23,234 nt of DNA from the NCBI GenBank assembly GCA_040384645.1, contig JAZKIX010000026.1, forward strand, positions 1-23,234. The letters are read 5' to 3'. Positions 8,072 through 16,302 of this stretch are shown here, one piece after another. Position numbers and translations under genes: made by a program. The stretch is from JAZKIX01 sp040384645 (GTDB taxonomy: Bacteria; Pseudomonadota; Gammaproteobacteria; Burkholderiales; Burkholderiaceae_D). Position 1 is the stretch's first letter, and every line of letters starts with the position of its first letter. The notes under the pieces were generated by a model that saw nothing but the letters and a program-made list of their open reading frames with translations, was not told the DNA's origin and searched no databases.

Positions 8072-8072
8072 A
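8034..8072 (+). CDS. Possible 12-residue leader peptide
   Basis: GTG at 8034 has its own AGGAG ribosome-binding site and opens a 12-codon frame, MKKIFYVSGANQ. Its TGA overlaps the ATG of the DUF1549 gene (ATGA). The arrangement would permit translational coupling or attenuation. It may also be only the by-product of a small duplication of the start region. Confidence 0.35.
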   Translation: MKKIFYVSGANQ

Positions 8073-10420
8073 ATAAGAGTGTGAATAAAAAGGTCATCTA
8101 CCTCGCGGTTTTGATGAGCCTGTCTGCTTCGGCGATATCAGCAGTGGACGAGAAACCAGTCAGCGAACCTGCCAAAGCCGCGCCGGCAAAACTGACTGCA
8201 TCGGCAAAGCTTTGGTCATGGCAACCGGTACAACATCCAGCCGAGCCGGCGGTGAAGGCAAAGAACTGGGTACGCACCCCAATCGATGCTTATGTGTTGT
8301 CGAAACTCGAAGCCAAAGGCATCAAGCCGTCGCCTGAGACAGATCGCGCCGCCTTCATACGACGTGCGACGCTCGATGCCTGGGGCGTGATCCCGACCAC
8401 GGAAGAAGTCAAAGCCTTTGTCGCTGACCGTTCACCCGATGCCTACGAAAAACTGGTTGATCGTCTGCTGGCATCACCTCATTACGGCGAACGGCAGGCA
8501 CGGCGCTGGCTGGATTTGGCGCGTTACGCCGACAGTACCGGCTTCCAGAACGATCAAACCCGTCCAAACATGTGGCGTTACCGCGATTACGTCATCAATG
8601 CTTTTAACAATGACACGCCATATAACCGTTTCATCCAGGAACAATTGGCCGGCGACGAGCTGTGGCCCAATAAGCAAGAAGCTTTAGTTGCCACCGGTTT
8701 CCTCGCTGGGTATCCAGACAATTACAACTCGCGCGATCTGGTCCAGCGTAAATATCAGATCACCACCGACATGACCGACACCGTCGGCTTGGCTTTCCTT
8801 GGTAGCACGGTTGGTTGCGCACGGTGCCACAACCATAAGACGGACAAGATCACACAAAAGGATTATTTCCAGCTGCAAGCGTTCTTTGCCAATACCAGCG
8901 TCAGCGACAAAATCCCGGCAGAAAAAGGCGAGCAAGAACTGCAATATGAGCAAGCGCAAGCCAAATATCAGGACGCCACCAAAGATATTCGCAACAAGCA
9001 AAAGGCGATTCTCGATACTGTCCGCGACAAGGGGCTGACGTATCACAAGGAGCGTTACCTGACCGATAGCCGCGAATCGGTTTTCAAACCGGAAAGTGAA
9101 TGGAATGCCCTGGATCGTTGGGTCAATCACCGCCTCGCCAGCGTGTCGTCCGATGCTGATATCGCAGCCTACCTGAGACTATCGGGTGAGGATAAAGACA
9201 ATACCGAGTATGTCAAGGAAAACGCCGAAAAATGGGTGCAGTATAAAAAGCTGACGGCAGACCTGAAGAAATTTGACAACCTCAAACCGGCTTCCGGCAC
9301 CAAAACCATTTCGGCGGTGACCGAGTTGGGACATGCCGATTCGCCACCGACCAATCTTCGTTTTGCCGGCGTGCATGAACGTCCGCTGGAAGAAGTGCAA
9401 CCGGCGTTCCCTACTGCGCTGACGGATGAAAAACCGAATATCGTCCCGACCGCAACTTCATCCGGGCGTCGTACTGCCTTGGCGAACTGGATTGCCAGCC
9501 CAAGCAATCCATTGACGGCGCGTGTCTTTGTCAACAGGGTATGGGCGCAATACTTTGGTCACGGCATTGTCGAGACCGTCAGCGATTTTGGACGTGCCGG
9601 GCAAAAACCATCGAATCCAGAGCTGCTCGATTACCTGGCCGATAACTTTGTGAAAGAAGGCTGGAGCGTCAAGAAGTTGCAACGCCAGATCCTGCTGTCG
9701 AATGTGTACCGTCAATCGTCAGACTACCGCGAAGACGCGTTCAAGCAAGACCCTGAAAACAAGCTGCTCGCCATCTTCCCGCGCAAACGTCTTGAGGCAG
9801 AAGAGATTCGCGATTCGCTACTGGTGGCATCTGGTCAGTTAGTCGACAAGATCGGCGGTCCAAGCGTCTTCCCGCCGGTACCGTCGAATCTGGTGGCAGG
9901 CGATTCGCAATTCGATGGCAATCCTCTGTGGAAGGTATCGAAAGATACGCAAGACCATAACCGCCGCAGCATTTACGTCTTCGTGCGCCGCAGTATTCCT
10001 TACCCGCTGCTGGAATCGTTTGATATGGCCAACTCGCAACTGGTGCATAGCAAGCGCGATGTAACCACCACACCATTGCAGGCTTTGACCTTATTCAATA
10101 GCGATGTGGTGTTCGAGTGGTCGCAAGCATTGGCTGGCAAGGTGATTAGCGAAGCCGGTGGCGATGAATCGGCGCAAATGGACAAGCTGTTCCAGATCCT
10201 GTTTGCACGCAATCCCGACAAGACCGAAAAAGCAACTCTGCAAGCATTCTTGGGCAGCCAGGAAAACGTGATCCGGGACAAAGTATCGAACGGCAAATTC
10301 GCGGTCAACATCCCGACCGGCATAAAAGGCCCGCACAAACTTGATCCGATCCGCGCTGCTGCATTTGTTGATCTGGTGCATACGGTCGCCAATTCAAATG
10401 AATTTAATTACCGCTTCTGA
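8069..10420 (+). CDS. DUF1549/DUF1553 (PSCyt2-PSD1) exported protein
   Basis: A 783-residue exported protein of the family named for planctomycete cytochrome-like domains; function unknown. Signal peptide at 1-25. DUF1549 (PSCyt2) at about 67-280 opens with WVRTPIDAYVLSKL and contains GCARCHNHKTDKI, a CXXCH motif (C250, C253, H254) that could bind haem c or a metal. A charged helical insert follows at about 285-400. DUF1553 (PSD1) spans about 470-750 and carries VNRVWAQYFGHG, DFGRAGQKPSNPELLDYLA, RLEAEEIRDSLL and TTTPLQALTLFN. It ends with the family-typical NSNEFNYR. The separate N-terminal PSCyt1 haem domain found in many relatives is absent. It is first in the plus operon, with AGGAG before the ATG, 51 nt upstream of the DUF1501 gene, its usual partner. 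Presence in a proteobacterium suggests ancient transfer (inference). Confidence 0.92.
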   Translation: MNKSVNKKVIYLAVLMSLSASAISAVDEKPVSEPAKAAPAKLTASAKLWSWQPVQHPAEPAVKAKNWVRTPIDAYVLSKLEAKGIKPSPETDRAAFIRRATLDAWGVIPTTEEVKAFVADRSPDAYEKLVDRLLASPHYGERQARRWLDLARYADSTGFQNDQTRPNMWRYRDYVINAFNNDTPYNRFIQEQLAGDELWPNKQEALVATGFLAGYPDNYNSRDLVQRKYQITTDMTDTVGLAFLGSTVGCARCHNHKTDKITQKDYFQLQAFFANTSVSDKIPAEKGEQELQYEQAQAKYQDATKDIRNKQKAILDTVRDKGLTYHKERYLTDSRESVFKPESEWNALDRWVNHRLASVSSDADIAAYLRLSGEDKDNTEYVKENAEKWVQYKKLTADLKKFDNLKPASGTKTISAVTELGHADSPPTNLRFAGVHERPLEEVQPAFPTALTDEKPNIVPTATSSGRRTALANWIASPSNPLTARVFVNRVWAQYFGHGIVETVSDFGRAGQKPSNPELLDYLADNFVKEGWSVKKLQRQILLSNVYRQSSDYREDAFKQDPENKLLAIFPRKRLEAEEIRDSLLVASGQLVDKIGGPSVFPPVPSNLVAGDSQFDGNPLWKVSKDTQDHNRRSIYVFVRRSIPYPLLESFDMANSQLVHSKRDVTTTPLQALTLFNSDVVFEWSQALAGKVISEAGGDESAQMDKLFQILFARNPDKTEKATLQAFLGSQENVIRDKVSNGKFAVNIPTGIKGPHKLDPIRAAAFVDLVHTVANSNEFNYRF

Positions 10421-10471
10421 TTTTTTGCACCTGACAACAACTAACCATATCCAATAAAAGGAAAAACCATC

Positions 10472-11911
10472 ATGAGTCAACATTCACGTCGCGATTTTTT
10501 GCTTAAGACCGGCTACGGACTGGGCGGCGCTGCACTGAGCGGCATACTGCCTGGCGGCGGTTTTTTTTCGGCAGCTAGTGCAGCTGAACTGATCGATCCA
10601 CTTGCAGCAAAACGACCGCACTTCCCTGCCAAAGTAAAGTCAGTGATCTGGCTGCATATGGACGGCGCGCCAAGTACGCTCGATCTCTACGATTACAAGC
10701 CTGACTTGATCAAGTTGGCTGGACAAGAGCCGCCAGCCTCGTTCCTGAAGGGGATCAAGACCAGTACTCAGGGCGGTGTCGGCAAACTGTACGCCACCAA
10801 CCGCACCTGGAAACAGCATGGTGAAAGCGGTGCATGGTTTTCCGACCTGCTGCCGAACATTGCGCAACACGCCGACAAGATCGCCTTCATCAAGTCCAGC
10901 GTGACCATCGGTGCGACTCATGACATTTCGATTCTCAAACTCAATACCGGCGACTTGAATCCGGGCCGTCCGGCGCTGGGCGCATGGGTGCAATATGCGC
11001 TGGGTTCAGCCAACCCCGATTTGCCTGCCTATGTCGTGCTGTACAACGACAACAAGGAACCACAAGCCGGCTCGGTGAACTGGAGTTCGGGCTTCTTGCC
11101 AGCGGTGTATCAAGGCACGGCGTTCCGTCCCGGCGATTCGCCAATCTTGCATCTGGATCGCCCCGGCCTGATGAGTCTGACGCAGCAACGCGCCTCATTC
11201 GATATGTTGAAACGTCTGAACGAACAAAAAGGTGCCAAGTATCCAGAAGATACCGAGTTGCAAGCGCGTATCCGCTCTTATGAATTGGCCTACCGCATGG
11301 AATCGGCCGCGCCGGAAGCCGTCGATCTCAGCAAAGAAACCGACGCCACCAAAGAGTTGTACGGCCTGAACGACGAAATTACCAAAACCTACGGCACCAA
11401 TATGCTGCGTGCCCGCCGTCTGGTCGAGCGCGGCGTGCGCTTCATCCAAGTGGTGTCCGGTCCTGCCGACACTACCGGCGACAACCGCAACTGGGATGCC
11501 CATAGCAACCTGGAAGAAAACCACGGAAAACATGCCAAGGCAGTCGACAAGCCAATCGCCGGCTTGCTGGCTGACTTGAAGTCGCGTGGCCTGCTCGAAT
11601 CGACGTTGGTGGTGTGGACTTCGGAGTTCGGCCGCACCTCTTACGGCCAAAGTGGCAATGGTCGTGACCACAACCCATGGGGCTACACCCAATGGCTGGC
11701 GGGCGGCGGCATCAAGGCCGGCACCACTTTCGGCCAGACCGACGAAATCGGTTTGCAATCGGTTGGCAAGACGGTCGACACCTACGACTTGCACGCCACC
11801 GTCTTGCAATTGCTCGGTCTGGATCACTTGAAAACCACCTTCCTGCACGACGGCCGGTCCGAACGTCCGACCGTGGTGTATGGCGAAGTCATCAAGGAGC
11901 TGTTGTCCTAA
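10472..11911 (+). CDS. DUF1501 protein with Tat signal
   Basis: A 479-residue protein of DUF1501, a family related to the alkaline phosphatase/sulfatase superfamily; substrate unknown. A twin-arginine signal is visible at the N-terminus (SRRDFLLKTG, R6-R7, then a Gly/Ala-rich core), so it should be exported folded, possibly with a cofactor. Superfamily-type metal-site motifs are seen: MDGAPSTLDLYDYKP (D64), WDAHSNLEENHGKH (D342, H344), TSEFGRT (E385) and GNGRDHNPWG (D399, H400). The start is preceded by AAGGAA. It directly follows the DUF1549/DUF1553 gene, as in planctomycete operons. An orphan TatA is encoded 6 kb downstream in the same array, consistent with Tat dependence. Confidence 0.92.
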   Translation: MSQHSRRDFLLKTGYGLGGAALSGILPGGGFFSAASAAELIDPLAAKRPHFPAKVKSVIWLHMDGAPSTLDLYDYKPDLIKLAGQEPPASFLKGIKTSTQGGVGKLYATNRTWKQHGESGAWFSDLLPNIAQHADKIAFIKSSVTIGATHDISILKLNTGDLNPGRPALGAWVQYALGSANPDLPAYVVLYNDNKEPQAGSVNWSSGFLPAVYQGTAFRPGDSPILHLDRPGLMSLTQQRASFDMLKRLNEQKGAKYPEDTELQARIRSYELAYRMESAAPEAVDLSKETDATKELYGLNDEITKTYGTNMLRARRLVERGVRFIQVVSGPADTTGDNRNWDAHSNLEENHGKHAKAVDKPIAGLLADLKSRGLLESTLVVWTSEFGRTSYGQSGNGRDHNPWGYTQWLAGGGIKAGTTFGQTDEIGLQSVGKTVDTYDLHATVLQLLGLDHLKTTFLHDGRSERPTVVYGEVIKELLS

Positions 11912-11925
11912 AGTCGAGATAAATG

Positions 11926-11962
11926 GTGGGCGCGCGCTGCCGTCAAGGCCGTGTGCGCCCAC
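11926..11962 (+). other. Strong intercistronic hairpin
   Basis: GTGGGCGCGCGC pairs with GTGTGCGCCCAC over 12 bp (two G-U pairs) around a 13-nt loop, just after the DUF1501 stop. There is no U-tract, so it is more likely an mRNA-processing or stability element than an intrinsic terminator. Confidence 0.5.
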
Positions 11963-12004
11963 TCTAATGAGCCTTGGCTGCCATCTAAATGCAATAAAAA
12001 CAGT

Positions 12005-12388
12005 ATGCAAAAAAAGATTATCCAGTTTGGAATTTATATAGGCTTAACCAGCATCCTGCTAACGGCCTATGCCGCAGTCGATGCCGACTTCATGCAAGTG
12101 ATGGATGAAAAACAAAAGAGCCTGAGCTCGAACATTTCGCTCAAGGATGCCAAAGGCGCCATCGCCGATGCAAAAGAGATGGAAGAAATGTTCAAGGAAA
12201 CAGAGGCGTTTTTTATTGCAAAACCCAATGCCGCCGACGGCGTGACTTGGGCACAGGAAAGCCGCGCATTGGCGGCTGACGTGTCGCAGGCATTGGTGGC
12301 CGATGATTTTGATACCGCATCGCAAAAATCAGTATCGCTGGCAAAAACCTGCAAAGCCTGCCACAAAATCTACAAGTCGAAAGACTGA
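12005..12388 (+). CDS. Cytochrome c'-like monohaem cytochrome
   Basis: A 127-residue exported protein with a signal peptide (MQKKIIQFGIYIGLTSILLTAYA) and a helical body ending in CKACHKIYKSKD. The haem-c motif is at C116-C119-H120, close to the C-terminus, which is the arrangement of four-helix cytochromes c'/c556. I start it at the ATG 12005 because the signal peptide begins there; an in-frame upstream start at 11951 adds a hydrophilic tail and lies inside the hairpin. The ribosome-binding site is weak, perhaps because translation is coupled. Likely a small periplasmic electron carrier or ligand-binding haem protein of this operon. Confidence 0.85.
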   Translation: MQKKIIQFGIYIGLTSILLTAYAAVDADFMQVMDEKQKSLSSNISLKDAKGAIADAKEMEEMFKETEAFFIAKPNAADGVTWAQESRALAADVSQALVADDFDTASQKSVSLAKTCKACHKIYKSKD

Positions 12389-12440
12389 AAAATAGATTGA
12401 ACCACGCACTGAACACTCACCAATTTATTCAGGGAACCAC

Positions 12441-13037
12441 ATGAAACGTATTCTATTCGCTTGCCTCTTGTCGTATGCAATCACCCTGCCCGCGCTGGCG
12501 GCCTTGAAAGAAGGCGATAGTGCGCCCGACTTTAAAGCCCAAGCCTCGCTGGACGGCAAAGCGTTCACTTTCTCATTAAAAGACACATTGAAGAAAGGCC
12601 CGGTCGTAGTCTATTTTTATCCGTCGGCTTATACCGGCGGCTGCAATATCCAAGCCCACACCTTCGCGATCAATCATGAGAAATTTGCCGCTGCCGGCGC
12701 CACCATCATCGGCGTCTCGCTAGACAATATTGCGAGGCTGAACGATTTCTCGGCCGACCCTGATTATTGCGCCGGCAAGATCGCGGTCGCATCCGATGCC
12801 GATGGCAAGATCGCCAAATCGTTTGACTTGGCGATCCGTGAAGCGACGGCTGGCAGAAAAGATACACGCGGCGCCGATATCGATCACGGCTTTGCCGAAC
12901 GCACCACCTACATCGTGACACCCGACGGCAAGATCGCTGCCACTCTCGGCGGCCTGACACCGACAGTCAATGTCGACAAGGCATTGGAAGCGGTACAAAA
13001 GCTGGCGGCTGCAAAAGCGTCGCCAAAGAAGCTGTAA
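12441..13037 (+). CDS. Periplasmic peroxiredoxin (AhpC/TSA family)
   Basis: A 198-residue thiol peroxidase with a signal peptide (to about residue 20). The catalytic loop is YFYPSAYTGGCNIQAHTF, the family pattern Pxxx(T)xxC with P61, T65 and peroxidatic C68. A conserved-type Arg occurs in ERTTYIV (R154). A second Cys (C110, DPDYCAGK) could resolve the sulfenic acid, although its position is unusual for BCP-type enzymes. AGGGAA precedes the ATG. It reduces H2O2 or organic peroxides and would need reductant, plausibly from the DsbD/redoxin pair encoded divergently. It sits between two cytochrome genes with short spacers (52 and 77 nt). Confidence 0.9.
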   Translation: MKRILFACLLSYAITLPALAALKEGDSAPDFKAQASLDGKAFTFSLKDTLKKGPVVVYFYPSAYTGGCNIQAHTFAINHEKFAAAGATIIGVSLDNIARLNDFSADPDYCAGKIAVASDADGKIAKSFDLAIREATAGRKDTRGADIDHGFAERTTYIVTPDGKIAATLGGLTPTVNVDKALEAVQKLAAAKASPKKL

Positions 13038-13051
13038 AGCCAATCGTAAGC

Positions 13052-13085
13052 CCTGTGCCAGCATGTCTTTCATCGCTGGCACAGG
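13052..13085 (+). other. Perfect 11-bp intercistronic hairpin
   Basis: CCTGTGCCAGC and GCTGGCACAGG form a perfect stem with a 12-nt loop, between the peroxiredoxin stop and the next ribosome-binding site. No U-run follows (TAAATAG). It is a partial attenuator or RNA-stability element rather than a standard terminator. Confidence 0.55.
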
Positions 13086-13114
13086 TAAATAGACACACCT
13101 TGAGGTGATGTATT

Positions 13115-13786
13115 TTGCAGAGCAAATCGTGGGCGCATGGACTTTCACTAATCATTGGCATATTCGCATTCAGCATCCTGAGTGCCAGCATGGCGGCCAA
13201 CGATTTAGACGACGCCGATGAACTGGTACAACGTATCGGCAGCGGCAATGTGATTGCAGGCAAGGCAAAATCAGCCACCGAATTGTGCCAAGGTTGCCAC
13301 GGCGAGAGAGGCGACAGCAATCGCGGCGAGTATCCCAAGTTGAATGGTCAATACGCCGACTACATTTTGCGACAGTTCAACCATTTCAAGTCCGGCGAAC
13401 GCAAACATCAGCTCATGAACAATGTTGCCAGCAATGTCAGCGATGCCGATGTGGCCGATATTGCGGCGTACTTTGCCAGCAATGAAACGATGAAAGGCAA
13501 TGCCGCCGTCGATACTCAGAATGCTAAAAGCCTGTTTCTCCGTGGCGATATGAAGCGGGATATTTTGCCTTGCGCCAGTTGCCACGGGCAGGCAGGCAAG
13601 GGCACTTTTTCTGGCAGTGAAAGTTACCCGGCGATTGGCGGCCAACATAAAACTTATTTGCGCGAACAATTGCGCAACTGGCGCAGCGGCGTGCGCGGCG
13701 GCAGCGGCAATGCCATGAACATCATCACAAGATCATTAAGCGATGCAGAGATAGAAGCGTTATCGACCTATATTTCCGGCCTATAA
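13115..13786 (+). CDS. Dihaem cytochrome c (c4-like)
   Basis: A 223-residue exported cytochrome with two c-type domains. Haem motifs are CQGCH (C58-C61-H62) and CASCH (C153-C156-H157), followed by RQFNHFKSGERKHQLM and LREQLRNWRSG, the repeat pattern of cytochrome c4/c553-like proteins. The start is a TTG at 13115, chosen because AGGTGA lies exactly 6 nt upstream and a signal peptide (GLSLIIGIFAFSILSASMAA) follows directly; no in-frame ATG fits. Role: soluble or membrane-associated electron transfer between cytochrome b561 or the bc1 complex and an oxidase, or to the DUF1549 protein. The hairpin just upstream may tune its expression. Confidence 0.92.
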   Translation: MQSKSWAHGLSLIIGIFAFSILSASMAANDLDDADELVQRIGSGNVIAGKAKSATELCQGCHGERGDSNRGEYPKLNGQYADYILRQFNHFKSGERKHQLMNNVASNVSDADVADIAAYFASNETMKGNAAVDTQNAKSLFLRGDMKRDILPCASCHGQAGKGTFSGSESYPAIGGQHKTYLREQLRNWRSGVRGGSGNAMNIITRSLSDAEIEALSTYISGL

Positions 13787-13822
13787 CAACACGCATTTTT
13801 TACCACTACGGAGTGACACATC

Positions 13823-14797
13823 ATGGCATCACCATTATGGAAAAGCAGCTTGCTGGCAGCGGCAGGTACGCTCAGTTTAATTAGTACAGCCGGCGCGGAA
13901 GGTACGCCGGCGCCCACAGTCGTGAGCGCAGCGATTGCCGGCGTGGTAGCGGCAGGCACCACGATCGAATTGATCAAGGATGGTTTCAATGGTTCCGAAG
14001 GGCCACTCGCCCTGCCCGATGGCAGCTTGATTTTTACCGAGACGCTAGCCAATCGCATCACCCGCATCGCACCGGATGGGTCGACTTCGGCCTACCTGGA
14101 AAACAGTAATGGCTCCAACGGCTTGGGCTTTACCGCCAACGGCGATCTGTATGCGGTACAGGTTTTAAATCCACGGGTTGGTATCGTTTATCCGCCAGCC
14201 AAGGCCAAGACCTTGGCCGATCAATTCGAAGGCTTGCCGTTTGGCCGTCCCAACGATTTGGTAGTCAATAAACGCGGTGGCGTCTACTTTACCGATTCCG
14301 GCGTGGCAGCCAAGCCTGACCAGCTGGCTACAGCAAAACCTGCGGTGTATCACATTCCCCCGGGCGGGGCTTTGCAACGCATCGCCAGCGATATCGAACG
14401 TCCGAACGGGATTCAATTAAGCCCCGATGAAAAAGTCCTGTACGTCGCAAACACCTTGGGCGAATACGTATTGGCGTATGACATTGCGGCCGATGGCTCG
14501 GTCGGTACACGCCGCAACTTTGCCAAATTAAGCGGCTGGAGCAAAGCGGAAACCGGTTACTCCAGCGGCGCCGATGGCCTGGCCGTGGATGCAGCAGGCC
14601 GCCTGTACGTGGCCTCCAATGTCGGGATCGAAGTCTTCAACGCCAAAGGCGAGGTGGTCGGCAGTATCGCCCTACCCAAGAAGCCACAAAACATTGCTTT
14701 CGCAGGCCCCAACAAACAAACGCTATTTGTCGTCGGTCGTGGCGCCGCATACAAGATCGCGGTACTCACGCCCGGCTTTGCTGATCGGGCCAAGTGA
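13823..14797 (+). CDS. SMP-30/gluconolactonase-type beta-propeller protein
   Basis: A 324-residue exported protein with a signal peptide (to about residue 25). The rest is a six-bladed propeller of the SMP-30/gluconolactonase/LRE family. Expected metal-site positions are visible: E59 in GSEGPL, N144 in GRPND, the Asn of ERPNGIQLSPDEK, and the Asp of GADGLAVD. Blade repeats such as DGSLIFTET, RGGVYFTDSG and AGRLYVASN are clear. Relatives are lactonases or esterases, and some act only as binding scaffolds, so substrate cannot be assigned. GGAG precedes the ATG; it lies 36 nt after the dihaem cytochrome gene. Its position suggests an enzyme working on the product or substrate of the redox proteins. 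Confidence 0.88.
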   Translation: MASPLWKSSLLAAAGTLSLISTAGAEGTPAPTVVSAAIAGVVAAGTTIELIKDGFNGSEGPLALPDGSLIFTETLANRITRIAPDGSTSAYLENSNGSNGLGFTANGDLYAVQVLNPRVGIVYPPAKAKTLADQFEGLPFGRPNDLVVNKRGGVYFTDSGVAAKPDQLATAKPAVYHIPPGGALQRIASDIERPNGIQLSPDEKVLYVANTLGEYVLAYDIAADGSVGTRRNFAKLSGWSKAETGYSSGADGLAVDAAGRLYVASNVGIEVFNAKGEVVGSIALPKKPQNIAFAGPNKQTLFVVGRGAAYKIAVLTPGFADRAK

Positions 14798-14821
14798 GTT
14801 GCCAACCGAGGTTTTACAACA

Positions 14822-14885
14822 GGTGCATCAGCATGCCTGCCAGTCGATGCACCGTACCCGGCCATGCATGGGGCATGGTCTTTTC
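14822..14885 (+). terminator. Tandem hairpins with U-run after the beta-propeller gene
   Basis: The first stem is GGTGCATC/GATGCACC (14822-14853, perfect 8 bp). The second stem is GGCCATGC/GCATGGTC (14860-14880) with a 5-nt loop, directly followed by TTTTC. The second has intrinsic-terminator form, so the following gene may be only partly co-transcribed with the upstream array. Confidence 0.5.
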
Positions 14886-14909
14886 AAGCAGTCCACCTAA
14901 GGAAAACAG

Positions 14910-15389
14910 ATGAAAAACCGCATCAAAGCCATCATTGCTCCGACCTTGGCGGTCGCGATCCTCGCCGCTTCGGCCAGCGCGTTGGCACAGCAAGGACCAA
15001 AACCAGAAACACTGATCAAGTGGCGTCAGTCTGCATTCCAGGTCGTCGCCTGGAATTCGGGTCGCATCAAGGCATCGGTCGAAGGGCAATACAATAAAGA
15101 AGAAGTGCTCAAGGCTGCCACCACCATCGCCGCCATCGCCAACGGCGGCTTGGGTGCCTTGTTCGCACCCGGTACTGAACAAGGCAAGGGTTGGCACGAC
15201 ACCACCGCCAAGCCAGAACTGTTCGCAGATAGCAAAAAATTTGGCGAATACGGCGCCAGCTTTGGCAAGGAAGCCACCGAACTAGTGAACGTCGCCAACA
15301 CCGGCGATGCCGCCGCCGTCAAGCTGCAATACGCCAAGCTGACGCGCACATGCAAAACCTGCCATGACGACTTCAAGGGCAAGGAATAA
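14910..15389 (+). CDS. Cytochrome c'
   Basis: A 159-residue cytochrome c' of the four-helix-bundle family: signal peptide (cut near SALAQ), the N-terminal helix motif LIKWRQSAFQVVAWNSGRIK, and the C-terminal haem motif CKTCHDDFKGKE (C148-C151-H152). AAGGAAA precedes the ATG. Cytochromes c' bind NO, CO or act as electron carriers. Its body is longer than that of the paralogue at 12005 and the two are clearly distinct. It lies after a terminator-like structure, so it may have higher or separate expression. Confidence 0.92.
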   Translation: MKNRIKAIIAPTLAVAILAASASALAQQGPKPETLIKWRQSAFQVVAWNSGRIKASVEGQYNKEEVLKAATTIAAIANGGLGALFAPGTEQGKGWHDTTAKPELFADSKKFGEYGASFGKEATELVNVANTGDAAAVKLQYAKLTRTCKTCHDDFKGKE

Positions 15390-15397
15390 GACTTGAA

Positions 15398-15474
15398 TAG
15401 TTGGCGCTGAGGTAGCTGGGCTGGTGTCCTAAAACCGTCTGCTTCAGGCAATAGCACCGCTTAGGCGTCAACTA
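15398..15474 (+). other. Imperfect long hairpin
   Basis: 15398-15412 can pair with 15460-15474 (14 of 15 positions including G-U pairs) around a 47-nt loop, after the cytochrome c' stop. There is no U-run. It overlaps a weak sigma-54-like site, so its meaning is unclear. Confidence 0.3.
15401..15417 (+). promoter_or_regulatory. Weak sigma-54-like site before the lectin-like gene
   Basis: TTGGCGCTGAGGTAGCT has GG and GC at the required 10-nt spacing and a good TTGGC box, but TAGCT in place of TTGCT. It would start transcription about 124 nt before the lectin-like gene, much like the two stronger sites. Confidence 0.3.
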
Positions 15475-15551
15475 ACCTACTCAAACTGTGCCGTGCAATG
15501 CGCCCCACCCGTTTCCATTTTCAACGCTTCCTTAACTTTTCGAAAATCACC

Positions 15552-16283
15552 ATGCGTCTTGTAAAACTCCAAGCTGGCTTGTGCCTAGCCAGTGCAATCA
15601 CGGCCTTTTCCTTAGGCACCAATGTTTTTGCGCAAACTGCCGTGGCGCCAGCCACACCGGTACCCGGTGCGCGATCCACTGATCCGGCCAAACCGCTCAG
15701 CTTCTTTGTCACTAGCGAAGGACTTGGCAAAGGTGCCGACCTCGGCGGTTTAGCTGGTGCCGACGCCCATTGTCAAAAGTTGGCCGCCTCGATCAGTGCC
15801 GGCAATAAAACCTGGCATGCGTATTTGAGCACCCAAGCCGCGGACGGCAAACCTGCCATCAATGCACGCGACCGCATAGGCCAAGGCCCTTGGTACAACA
15901 CACGCGGTGCCGTGGTTGCCAAAGATGTTGCAGATTTGCATGGCGACACACTCGACGCGGCACGCCTGGGTAACAATTTAACGAGGGCAACCGCATTGAG
16001 TGAAAAAAATGAAGCGATCAAAGGTGTTGGCGACAAGCCTAATGAGCATGACATCCTGACCGGGTCGCAACCGGATGGCCGGGCTTATGCCGATGCTGCG
16101 GATCGCACCTGCAAAAACTTCACCAGCAGCGCGGCGGAAGGTTCGGCCCAGGTCGGCCACTTCGACCGCACCGGCGGCGGCAATACCTCATGGAACTCAA
16201 CCCATGCCAGCCGTGGTTGCGGCCAGCCTAATTTGGTTGCTACCGGTGGCGCGGGGCTGTTTTACTGCTTTGCGATTAACTAA
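15552..16283 (+). CDS. Secreted DUF1554/C-type-lectin-like protein
   Basis: A 243-residue exported protein. Signal peptide from MRLVKLQAGLCLASA to about NVFAQ; I use the ATG at 15552 because the upstream in-frame ATG (15498) adds a basic 18-residue tail before the signal. Mature part: a proline-rich linker, then SFFVTSEGLGKGADLGGL, GADAHCQKLA, TWHAYLSTQ, ARDRIGQGPWYN and a C-terminal SWNSTHASRGC/LFYCFAIN block. Four mature cysteines fit two disulfides. This matches the lectin-like DUF1554 fold as I know it; ligand unknown, possibly glycan. No good ribosome-binding site is visible. A terminator follows, so it is probably its own unit. Confidence 0.75.
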   Translation: MRLVKLQAGLCLASAITAFSLGTNVFAQTAVAPATPVPGARSTDPAKPLSFFVTSEGLGKGADLGGLAGADAHCQKLAASISAGNKTWHAYLSTQAADGKPAINARDRIGQGPWYNTRGAVVAKDVADLHGDTLDAARLGNNLTRATALSEKNEAIKGVGDKPNEHDILTGSQPDGRAYADAADRTCKNFTSSAAEGSAQVGHFDRTGGGNTSWNSTHASRGCGQPNLVATGGAGLFYCFAIN

Positions 16284-16302
16284 GGCTTACTGTCAACACA
16301 TC

